NCBI GenBank assembly: GCA_021826485.1
Contig: JAKAZX010000047.1
Location: forward strand, 1-14,891
From: Pseudomonadota bacterium
GTDB taxonomy: Bacteria > Pseudomonadota > Alphaproteobacteria > Acetobacterales > Acetobacteraceae
Reading direction: 5' to 3'
Length of the DNA: 14,891 nucleotides
The position numbers and the translations under genes were made by a program. The notes beneath the pieces are model-generated. The model was not told where the DNA came from and did not search any database. It saw only the letters and a list, made by a program, of their open reading frames with translations. This document shows, piece by piece, positions 6,781 through 13,855 of the stretch (positions are counted from its first letter, which is position 1; the number at the start of each line of letters is the position of its first letter).

Positions 6781-8292
6781 CTAGTTCAACGGCACTCGCT
6801 CGGCCGCCTGCAGCGTGACGCGGCGGGGTTCGACCAGCACCAACTCACTGCCGATCGGCGGCGACGGCAGCCGCCCGCCGGCGCGGGCCGGGCGCAGCGG
6901 CATGTCCGGCACCGCATTGATCGCCGTCGCGCGCAGCAGCGCGGCAACGAAGGCGCGGCCCCAACCGACCGGGGAGCGGGGGGCGATCGACGCCCACATC
7001 GTCTGCCACCGCTCCCGCCGCTCGGCCTGCGGCATGCCGAGGGCGCGGTCCATCGCGTCCGCCAGCGCATCGGCGTCGTGCGGGTTGATCAGCAGGGCGC
7101 CGTCCAGTTGCTGTGCCGCGCCGGCGAAGCGCGACAGCACCAGGACGCCGGGATCGTTCGGGTCCTGGGCGGCGACGAACTCCTTGGCCACCAGGTTCAT
7201 CCCGTCGCGCAGCGGCGTCACCAGCCCGACGCGAGCGGAACGGAGATAGCCTGCCACCAGCGCGCGATCGACGGCGCGGGAGACGAAGCGCAGCGGCTGC
7301 CAGTCCGGCTCGGCCAGATCGGCGTTCAGTGCGCCCACCTCGCGGTCCAGGCTTTCGCGCAGCGCGCGGTAGCTGGCCACGTCCTTGCGCGACATCGCCG
7401 CGATCTGCAGCATCGTCGCCTGGCGCAGCCAGCGCGGATGGCGGGCGAACAGCCGCCGCAGCCCGACCAGGCGTTGCAGCAGCCCCTTGGTGGGGTCCAG
7501 CCGCTCCACCCCCAGGATCAGATGCTGGCCCTGCAGGCTGCGCCGCAGCCCCTCCGCCTCGGAGGAATGCGCCATCCGCTCGGCCAGTTGCGCGAAGCCC
7601 TGCGGCTCGATCTCGACCGGGAAGACGCCGAGCCGCACGCGCCGGTCGCCGACCAGCAGCACATTGCCGGCCAGCCGCGTCGCCGCCACGAACAATTCGG
7701 CGGCGGCGGCGAAATTCGCCAGATCGTTGTCGGTCTGGAAGCCGATCAGGTCGGCGGCGAGCATGTCGCGCACAAAACCGCCCATCTCCGGCGCCGCGGC
7801 CAGCACGTCCGCCGAGGCGAACGGAACGTGCAGGAAGAAGCCGATCGGATTGGTCACGCCGCGCGCGCGCAGGGCGGCTGCCAGCGGCAGCAGATGGAAA
7901 TCATGCACCCAGACCAGATCGGTCGGGCGCAGCAGCGGCTGCAAGGTTGCCGCCATGCGTCCGTTCACCTCCCGGTACACATCCGCGTCGCGCCGGTCGT
8001 AGCGCATCAGTTCCGGCATCGTGTGCAGCAGCGGCCACAGCACGCCGTTGGCGAAGTTGTTGTAGTAGCGGTCGTGCTCCTCCTGCGTCAGATCGACGGT
8101 GGCGAAATCCACGCCGCCTTCGGTGCGCACGCAGACGCTGGTGCCGGTGCCGGCGACGATTGCGCCGCTCCAGCCGAACCACATGCCGCCGCGCTTCTCC
8201 ATCAGCCCGTCGATGGCGACGGCCAGTCCGCCGGCCGGCGTGGCGGCCGAGGCGACGGGAACGCGGTTGGACACAACCACCAGGCGATTCAT
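6781..8292 (-). CDS. otsA: Trehalose-6-phosphate synthase
   Basis: A 503-residue cytosolic GT-B glycosyltransferase (GT20) that joins glucose from UDP-glucose, or another NDP-glucose, to glucose-6-phosphate, giving trehalose-6-phosphate. Motifs equivalent to the E. coli enzyme are visible: VVVSNRVP at the N-terminus with Arg10, GGLAVAI at 21-27, MWFGWSG with Trp41, YYNNF with Tyr77, VHDFHLLPLA with Asp131, GVERLDPTKGL with Arg264 and Lys269, and DGMNLVAKEF toward the C-terminus. It has the synthase domain only; the length leaves no room for a phosphatase domain. A good ribosome site, GGAGG, lies 4 nt before the ATG, inside the treY end, and the start overlaps the treY stop in ATGA. It is the last gene of the treZ-treY-otsA run. 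The matching phosphatase, OtsB, is not in this window. Confidence 0.93.
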   Translation of the reverse strand: MNRLVVVSNRVPVASAATPAGGLAVAIDGLMEKRGGMWFGWSGAIVAGTGTSVCVRTEGGVDFATVDLTQEEHDRYYNNFANGVLWPLLHTMPELMRYDRRDADVYREVNGRMAATLQPLLRPTDLVWVHDFHLLPLAAALRARGVTNPIGFFLHVPFASADVLAAAPEMGGFVRDMLAADLIGFQTDNDLANFAAAAELFVAATRLAGNVLLVGDRRVRLGVFPVEIEPQGFAQLAERMAHSSEAEGLRRSLQGQHLILGVERLDPTKGLLQRLVGLRRLFARHPRWLRQATMLQIAAMSRKDVASYRALRESLDREVGALNADLAEPDWQPLRFVSRAVDRALVAGYLRSARVGLVTPLRDGMNLVAKEFVAAQDPNDPGVLVLSRFAGAAQQLDGALLINPHDADALADAMDRALGMPQAERRERWQTMWASIAPRSPVGWGRAFVAALLRATAINAVPDMPLRPARAGGRLPSPPIGSELVLVEPRRVTLQAAERVPLN

Positions 8293-11051
8293 CTTGCCTC
8301 CAGCAGCGCGACGGGCTGCGACGCAAACATCTCGGCGAGACCGATACGGGTCGCCGCATTCCGCATGCCGGCCGCCGACCCGCCTTGATCAAGCGCATCA
8401 ACAAGCCTGCGGCCGTGCAGAAGACGCGGCAACATGACTGTAGTTTCATTCCAGAACGCTGTCGGAATCACGGGATTTCGGATCATTCCATTGTCTTGCA
8501 CAAGCTCCGCCGCAGTCAGGCGCGCCACTGCAACAATGATCGCCCGCCCTTCGTGCAGGCGCGCGAAGGCCAGCGCATGCTCCGCCGCCGGCCCCTCGAT
8601 GCGCAGCTTCTGATAGGTGCCCGCCGCGAACAGCCCCGGCATGCGCGCCCGCAGCGCCAGCGCGCGCGCGATCAGCGCCTGCTTGATCCGCCCATCGCGC
8701 CAGCATTCGATCAGCTCGGCCGGCGGGGCGGAGCGGGCGAACGCCTCGGCCCGCGCCTGCCAGTCCACCGGCCGGCGGTTGTCCGGGTCCACCAGGGAGA
8801 AATCCCAGAACTCGGTGCCCTGATAGAGGTCGGGGATGCCCGGCACGGTCAGCCGCAGCAGCGTCTGCGCGAGGCTGTTCACTGCGCCCGCCGGGGCGAT
8901 GCGGGCGGCGAAGGCGGCCAGTTCCTGGGCCACCCCGGCGCTGCGCGCGGGGTTGAGGCAGCCGGCCAGGAAATCCTGGCACGCAGCCTCATAGGCCTCG
9001 TTCGGCGCGGCCCATTCGCTGTGCCGCTTGGCCTCCCGCACCGCCTTCTCCAGCCAGCCGCCGACCCGCTCGCGATACGCCGCGAGACCGGCCTGGTCGG
9101 TGGGGTCGAGGTCGAGCGGCCAGGCGGCGACCAGCGTCTGATAGAGCATCAGCTCATCGGCCTCGTCCGGCGCCAGGATGCCGTCCACCTCGCGCTTCAG
9201 CGGCGCATTGAGACGCATCCACCGCGCAACCGCGGCTTCCCAGGCCTCCGGCACTTCGCTCAGCACGGCGAGCCGGGCGCGGGTATCCTCGCCCCGCTTG
9301 TGGTCGTGCGTCGCGGTGGCGAGCAGGCCGCGCGGGAAGCGCCGCCGCCGCGCCTCCATGGCGGCGTGGAAGGCGGCGGGGGTCAGGGCGAACTGGTCGG
9401 GGTCGGCGCCGACCTCGTTGCGGCTCAGCAGCCGGCCGTAGCGGTAGAAGGCGGTATCCTCCACCGACTTCGCGGCGGTGGGGGCGGAAAGCTGCTGGAA
9501 GCGCACCATCGCCCGCAGCCGTTCCTGCCGCGCCGGGCCGGCCGGCACGCTGCGCAGCCCGTCCCCGCCGAGCCAGCCGCCGAGCAGGTCGAGCAGGCCG
9601 CGATCGGCGGCGCGCATCGTCCGCCGCGCCCCGGCCATCGCCCAGGCGAGGTCCCGCGCATCGGCCTCCGACGCGCCGGCGGCGCCCGCATAGATCCGGT
9701 AGCTGTGGAAATGCACCAGGAGCTCCTCAAGCGCCCTTCGCAAGGCCGTTAATGTCCAGTCTCGTGTGGCGACATTGCGGCGGGCGATCCGATGCAACGC
9801 GGCAGCCGTTGCCCATAGTTCGCTGGACAGGGTTTCGCGCAGAATCTGGCGCCGGGCGGGCATGGCCTCGGCCGCGAATTCGGCCGGCCGGCCGGTGACG
9901 GCGGTCCACAGCATGGTCAGCGGCGCGGCGCCGGCGGGGTCGTGCAGCACCGCCGCCACTTCGCTCATGAAGTCGTACCCGGTGGTGCCGTCGGTCAGCC
10001 AGTCGGCCGGCAGGTGCTCGTGCGGGGCGAGAATCTTCTCGATCCACAGGATGCCATGCTCCGGCCGCGCCGCGGCCAGCCGGCGGCGCAGCTTGCGGCA
10101 GTAGCCGCGCGGATCGGCCAGCCCGTCCACGTGGTCGATCCGCACGCCGTCGATCAGCCCCTCGGCATAGAGGCGCAGGACATAGGCGTGCGTCGCCTCG
10201 AACACGTCCGGCCGCTCGGCGCGCAGCCCGGCCAGCCCGTTGATGTCAAAAAAGCGCCGCCAGTTGATCTCGTCCGCCGCCGCGCGCCACCAGGCGAGAC
10301 GGTAGTGCTGCCGTTCCAGCAGCGCATGCAGCCGCGCGCGGGACGGGGCATCGTTGACGGCGGCGAGCGCCGCGGCGAAGGCATCCGGCCGTTCCGCGAA
10401 CGCGGCGACCAGCGCCGCGCGGTCGGCGGCGGCCCGCTCGCGCGTCAGCCGGCCCTCCGCGAAGCGGCCAGCAAGGTCGTCCAGCGCGCCCCCGGCCGCC
10501 CGCAGGATCGCCGGATAGTCCCGCGGCGCGACCGGGAAGCGGTGCGCGTCATAGACCGCGACGAAGAACCGACCGTCCGCCGGATCGAAGCGCAGCACGA
10601 GGTCGCCGGCGGCCAGCACCTCGCCGTATGGGGCGCCGAGGAACGGTGCCAGCAGCCGCCCGCGCAGGGCCGGATCGGGCGGGTCCCAGTCGATATCGAA
10701 ATAATCAGCGTAGGGGCTGGCGCGGCCCCATTCCAGGACATCCAGCCACCACGCGTTGTCCGCGCCGCCCACGCCCATGTGGTTCGGCACGATGTCCAGG
10801 ATCAGCCCCATCTCCCGCGCGCGCAGCGCCGCGACCAGCCGCCGCAGCGCCGCCTCACCGCCCAGTTCGGGATCGATCTGGCCGTGATCGACGATGTCGT
10901 AGCCATGCGTCGATCCCGGCCGGGAGCGGAGCAGGGGGCTGGCATAGATGTGGCTGACGCCGAGCGCGTGCAGGTAGGGCACCAGCGCGGTGGCGCGGTC
11001 CAGCGGGAAGTCGCGATGGAATTGCAGCCGGACGGTGGCGCGGACGGTCAT
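8289..11051 (-). CDS. treY: Malto-oligosyltrehalose synthase (TreY)
   Basis: A 920-residue GH13 enzyme that converts the terminal alpha-1,4 bond at the reducing end of malto-oligosaccharides into an alpha,alpha-1,1 bond, making maltooligosyltrehalose for TreZ. Motifs: TVRLQFHRDF and HIYASPLLRSRPGSTHGYD at the start, DIVPNHM at 86-92, WWLDVLEWG at 101-109, DGVRIDHVDG at 301-310 with nucleophile Asp306, LWIEK with general acid Glu338, TTGYDFMSEV, THDHKRGEDTRARL, and VPGIPDLYQGTEFWDFSLVDP near the C-terminus. The frame stays open far upstream into treZ, but the ATG at 11051 is chosen because the family N-terminus starts there and it overlaps the treZ stop as ATGA. No strong ribosome site precedes it, which suggests re-initiation after treZ. 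Length is somewhat above the bacterial norm but plausible. Confidence 0.93.
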   Translation of the reverse strand: MTVRATVRLQFHRDFPLDRATALVPYLHALGVSHIYASPLLRSRPGSTHGYDIVDHGQIDPELGGEAALRRLVAALRAREMGLILDIVPNHMGVGGADNAWWLDVLEWGRASPYADYFDIDWDPPDPALRGRLLAPFLGAPYGEVLAAGDLVLRFDPADGRFFVAVYDAHRFPVAPRDYPAILRAAGGALDDLAGRFAEGRLTRERAAADRAALVAAFAERPDAFAAALAAVNDAPSRARLHALLERQHYRLAWWRAAADEINWRRFFDINGLAGLRAERPDVFEATHAYVLRLYAEGLIDGVRIDHVDGLADPRGYCRKLRRRLAAARPEHGILWIEKILAPHEHLPADWLTDGTTGYDFMSEVAAVLHDPAGAAPLTMLWTAVTGRPAEFAAEAMPARRQILRETLSSELWATAAALHRIARRNVATRDWTLTALRRALEELLVHFHSYRIYAGAAGASEADARDLAWAMAGARRTMRAADRGLLDLLGGWLGGDGLRSVPAGPARQERLRAMVRFQQLSAPTAAKSVEDTAFYRYGRLLSRNEVGADPDQFALTPAAFHAAMEARRRRFPRGLLATATHDHKRGEDTRARLAVLSEVPEAWEAAVARWMRLNAPLKREVDGILAPDEADELMLYQTLVAAWPLDLDPTDQAGLAAYRERVGGWLEKAVREAKRHSEWAAPNEAYEAACQDFLAGCLNPARSAGVAQELAAFAARIAPAGAVNSLAQTLLRLTVPGIPDLYQGTEFWDFSLVDPDNRRPVDWQARAEAFARSAPPAELIECWRDGRIKQALIARALALRARMPGLFAAGTYQKLRIEGPAAEHALAFARLHEGRAIIVAVARLTAAELVQDNGMIRNPVIPTAFWNETTVMLPRLLHGRRLVDALDQGGSAAGMRNAATRIGLAEMFASQPVALLEAR

Positions 11052-12805
11052 GTGCCGAGCAGGAATGCGACGGTGGAACGGGCCGGCAGCCGGCCGTCGC
11101 GCGCGGCGTCGGCCTCGCCGGGGCGGGTCTCGAACAGCATCGGGCCGGCCAGCGGTTCGACCGGCACCGGATGCGGGGCGAGGTTGGTGGCCAGCACCAG
11201 TTCCGCCCCGTCGCCGAGCCGCCACCGCGCCACCACCCCGGCCGCGCCGACCGGCCCGGCGCCCAGGCTCGTGCTGCCGTGAAGCCGCGGGAACAGGTGG
11301 CGCGCGCGCAAGCCGAGCAGGGTGCGGAACAGCGCGAGCGTGGCCGCATCGGTATCGGCGGGGTCGGGGACCGAGGCCTGGAACGTCGCGGCTCCGTTCG
11401 GATCGGGGATCTGCTCGCGCCGCCGCGCATCGGCGAAGGCGGCGAAATGCGCGAACTCCTTCCGCCGTCCGTCGCGGACCAGCCGCGCCAGCTCCGGCCC
11501 GTGATCGGTGAAATACAGGAACGGTGCCCGGGCGCCGTATTCCTCGCCCATGAACAGCAGCGGAATCTGCGGCGCGAGCAGCAGCAGGGCCTGGGCGGCG
11601 CGCAGCGCAGCCGGATCGGCGAGCGCGGTCAGGCGGTCGCCGAACGCGCGGTTGCCGATCTGGTCGTGGTTCTGCAGGCAGAACACGAAGCATGTCGCCG
11701 GCAGCGCCCCGCTCGGTTCGCCGCGCCGCCGGCCGCGCGGCGAAATCTCCCCCTGATAGGCGAAACCCTCGCCGAGCGCGCGGGCCAGTTGCGCGGCCGG
11801 GTCGGGGTAGTCGGCGTAATACCCCTCCCGCTCGCCGGTCAGCAGCACGTGCAGGCAGTGATGCGCGTCGTCCGCCCATTGTGCATCGAACTTGCCGGGG
11901 CCGAGCAGGGAGGCGCGATTGCCCTCATGCTCCAGCACCAGATGCACGTGCCGGCCGGGATCGACGCCGGCGCGGATGCCGGCGCACAGCTCCAGCAGCG
12001 CGCTTTGCGGCGTGATCGCGTGCGCCGCATCGAAGCGCAGCCCGTCGAAGCGGTATTCGTTCAGCCAGTAGAGCGCATTCTGAGTGAAGAACTCGCGCAC
12101 TTCCCTCCGGCGGAAGGCGATCGCCGCGCCCCACGGCGTGTGCGTGCCCTCGTCGAAGAACGCCTCCGCATAGGCGTGCAGATAATTCCCGTCCGGGCCG
12201 AAATGGTTGTAGACGACATCGAGCAGCACCATCAGGCCAAGGCCGTGGGCGCGGTCGATCAGCGTTTTCAGCGCGCCCGGCGTGCCATAGGCGGCGTCCG
12301 GCGCGAACGGCAGCACGCCGTCATAGCCCCAGTTGCGCGCGCCGGGAAAATCCGCGATCGGCATCAGCTCGATCGCGGTGAAGCCGAGATCGCGCAGCCG
12401 TTCGAGCTGCGCCGCAACCCCGGCGAAGCCGCCCAGCGCGCCGACATGCAGTTCGCAGATCACCGCCTCGTGCCACGGCCGGCCGCGCCAGTCGGCGAAG
12501 TGCCATTCATGCGCGCGCGGGTCGAACACCACGCTCGGCCCATGCACGTCCTCGGCTTGCAGGCGCGAGGCCGGGTCGGGCACCAGCGTCCCGTCCGGCA
12601 GGCGATAGCGGTAGCGCGTGCCGGGACCCACTGGCGCCTCCGCCACATGCCAGCCGCCGGCTTCCTCCTGCATCGGCAGGGTCGGCCCGCCCTCGATCGC
12701 GACGGCCATGCCGACGACGCTCGGCGCCCAGATGCGAAAGCGTGTGCTGCCGTCCACGCGCAGCTCCGCACCGAAGGGGAGTGCCTGGGCAAAGCGGGCG
12801 GCCAT
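11048..12805 (-). CDS. treZ: Malto-oligosyltrehalose trehalohydrolase (TreZ)
   Basis: A 585-residue GH13 enzyme that cleaves trehalose from maltooligosyltrehalose made by TreY. It begins with a starch-binding-like domain (FGAELRVDGSTRFRIWAPS, residues 11-29). The catalytic barrel follows: ICELHVGAL at 116-124, FTAIELMPIADFPGARNWGYDG at about 142-163, VVYNHFGPDGNYL at 197-209, GLRFDAAHAI with nucleophile Asp259, HLVLEHEGN with general acid Glu292, and LQNHDQIGNR with the third acidic residue. Normal length. The ATG at 12805 shares one base with the TAA of a 13-codon leader frame (TAATG), and a G-run sits about 12 nt upstream; no ATG lies further upstream in frame. The stop overlaps treY in ATGA. 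It is the first gene of the trehalose run, and a promoter probably lies in 12806-13146, but I could not identify it. Confidence 0.93.
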   Translation of the reverse strand: MAARFAQALPFGAELRVDGSTRFRIWAPSVVGMAVAIEGGPTLPMQEEAGGWHVAEAPVGPGTRYRYRLPDGTLVPDPASRLQAEDVHGPSVVFDPRAHEWHFADWRGRPWHEAVICELHVGALGGFAGVAAQLERLRDLGFTAIELMPIADFPGARNWGYDGVLPFAPDAAYGTPGALKTLIDRAHGLGLMVLLDVVYNHFGPDGNYLHAYAEAFFDEGTHTPWGAAIAFRRREVREFFTQNALYWLNEYRFDGLRFDAAHAITPQSALLELCAGIRAGVDPGRHVHLVLEHEGNRASLLGPGKFDAQWADDAHHCLHVLLTGEREGYYADYPDPAAQLARALGEGFAYQGEISPRGRRRGEPSGALPATCFVFCLQNHDQIGNRAFGDRLTALADPAALRAAQALLLLAPQIPLLFMGEEYGARAPFLYFTDHGPELARLVRDGRRKEFAHFAAFADARRREQIPDPNGAATFQASVPDPADTDAATLALFRTLLGLRARHLFPRLHGSTSLGAGPVGAAGVVARWRLGDGAELVLATNLAPHPVPVEPLAGPMLFETRPGEADAARDGRLPARSTVAFLLGT

Positions 12806-12846
12806 TACGCGCGCCCCCCAGCCGGCTGCCAGCCGTCTTGGCTCAT
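12805..12846 (-). CDS. Possible 13-residue leader peptide ahead of treZ
   Basis: A 14-codon frame, ATG to TAA, encodes MSQDGWQPAGGRA. A G-run (GGGGGA) lies about 8 nt before its ATG, a better ribosome site than the one for treZ. Its TAA overlaps the treZ ATG by one base (TAATG), a typical coupling junction. It could be a translated leader that feeds ribosomes into treZ, or the remnant 3' end of a lost upstream gene such as glgX. Only a weak case can be made from a single sequence. Confidence 0.3.
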   Translation of the reverse strand: MSQDGWQPAGGRA

Positions 12847-13146
12847 TGGTCGATCCCCCGTGGAGTTGGTGCCGCCGCTGCCGCGATCCGCGGCGCGATA
12901 GGCGACGCGCGGCCCCCGGTTAAGTTGCACGCGGCGTGCCTTGGGAAGCGTCGCGCTGATCGAGCGCTGACGCCTCCCGCAGGAACCGGCCAGCAAGAGT
13001 GCGCTGTGCGTTGGACCCCTGGCCCGGCCAAACTTATCGCGCGGCGCTTTCCCTGTCCCGGTATCGACAATTCCGCGCGGCTCGGCACGGCCCCGCGAAC
13101 CAAGAGACCTCGTCAGGTTGACGGAGCGAAGGCGGGACCAGCCTGC
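12847..13146. other. Intergenic region between lipocalin gene and treZ
   Basis: Three hundred bases without a gene I can support. It is GC-rich like the surroundings and should hold the end of the lipocalin transcript and the treZ promoter, yet I see no clear -35/-10 pair, no U-tracted hairpin and no repeat. A short hairpin (CGTCA-ACC-TGACG on the minus strand) lies near 13111-13123, too weak to call a terminator. An open minus-strand frame at 12843-13103 resembles no family I know and is judged non-coding. Confidence 0.5.
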
Positions 13147-13644
13147 TCAGCGCAGCCGCTCGAACACCAGGGTGGAGACGATTTCCTTCCCAAAGAACGG
13201 GCTGATGAACGGCGCGGTGGTGAGAGTGAGCGTGCTGCCGGAAATCGCTGCAATCCGGTGCAGGTCGGTTCCGTTCCAGGCCTGGTTCCAAGCGACTTCG
13301 GGGTGGTTTGTCAGCTTGTCGCCATCCAGGTCATAGGTCCCGGAATAGGCCGCCATGGTCCGATAGAGTGCCGCGGCCTCCGCATCCGTGGCCTGGACGG
13401 AGGCGGCGGCCTTGCGCGACGCACCGGCCATTATGAACGCCATGTGACCGTCGCCGGTGAAGGTGATGAGGCCCAGCGGGTGTTCGCCGAGCGGATTATG
13501 GATGATCCCGCTCCCCGTCTCCTGTTCCGCCAGGGACAACAGACGCCATGTGCCGACGATATCGTCCGCCTGCGCCACCGATGATATTACCATGCCTCCC
13601 GCAAGGATGACCGCGGAGGCAAGCATGTTCATGGACTTGGACAT
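13147..13644 (-). CDS. Secreted lipocalin-like domain protein
   Basis: A 165-residue protein with a Sec signal peptide followed by a lipocalin-like barrel. The signal has Lys3, a hydrophobic stretch (about residues 8-23) and a likely cleavage after AQA at residue 26. The mature part opens with DDIVGTWRLLSL, the Gly-x-Trp start of lipocalin-like domains, and continues with HPLGLITFTGDGHMAF, AYSGTYDLDGDKLTNHPE and a final LVFERL strand, as in small bacterial lipocalin_5-type proteins. It is predicted periplasmic and to bind an unknown hydrophobic ligand. The start at 13644 is preferred over the ATG at 13674 because of the GAAGGGAG ribosome site and the signal peptide. It lies between glgB and treZ on the same strand, with 211 nt upstream and 341 nt downstream, and has no evident link to glucan metabolism. 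Confidence 0.78.
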   Translation of the reverse strand: MSKSMNMLASAVILAGGMVISSVAQADDIVGTWRLLSLAEQETGSGIIHNPLGEHPLGLITFTGDGHMAFIMAGASRKAAASVQATDAEAAALYRTMAAYSGTYDLDGDKLTNHPEVAWNQAWNGTDLHRIAAISGSTLTLTTAPFISPFFGKEIVSTLVFERLR

Positions 13645-13648
13645 GTCG

Positions 13649-13656
13649 CTCCCTTC
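13649..13656 (-). promoter_or_regulatory. Ribosome binding site GAAGGGAG deciding the lipocalin start
   Basis: GAAGGGAG lies 4 nt before the ATG at 13644. The ATG ten codons upstream (13674) has only a weak purine stretch before it and would place charged residues ahead of the signal peptide. Confidence 0.6.
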
Positions 13657-13740
13657 ACGTTCGTTGCTTGGCATTTCCCAAGGCGGATGATCCGCCCGGC
13701 GGAGCTGGGGAAGGCGAATGCGCTCACCCAGACGCCGTCA

Positions 13741-13806
13741 ATCCTAGAGCGGTCGATAACATAAGGCAAGAGTTACGACTTAGAGTTTGCTATCGATATT
13801 GTTAGT
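13741..13806. promoter_or_regulatory. AT-rich block upstream of the lipocalin gene, probable promoter region
   Basis: By hand count this stretch is about 40% GC, far below the rest of the window. It contains the palindrome TATCGATA (13791-13798) and a repeated GAGTT (13770-13774 and 13783-13787), and is flanked by GAGCGG (13747-13752) and CCGCTC (13810-13815). It lies between the glgB stop and the lipocalin start, so it most likely carries the lipocalin promoter. No single -35/-10 pair stands out on the minus strand. Confidence 0.35.
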
Positions 13807-13855
13807 CTCCCGCTCGAACGTGATGGGGCATCACCGATCCCCGATCAAACGGCGC

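Noticed and set aside
6562..9752. Very long plus-strand open frames (6562-8388 and 7113-9752) opposite otsA and treY
   Set aside because: Their proteins are Arg/Pro/Ala-rich with no family motifs and arise from the high GC content; otsA and treY on the other strand carry all catalytic motifs.
11052..11879. Upstream in-frame extension of treY making an almost 1200-residue protein
   Set aside because: The extra part is a shadow of treZ, has no TreY-like sequence, and the family N-terminus begins at the ATG at 11051.
12843..13103. 86-codon minus-strand frame upstream of treZ
   Set aside because: No recognisable family, unremarkable composition for GC-rich non-coding DNA and no good ribosome site.
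13820..13834. Hairpin GTGATG-GGG-CATCAC after the glgB stop as an intrinsic terminator
   Set aside because: Only a 6-bp stem and no U-tract on the minus strand; not enough to call a terminator.
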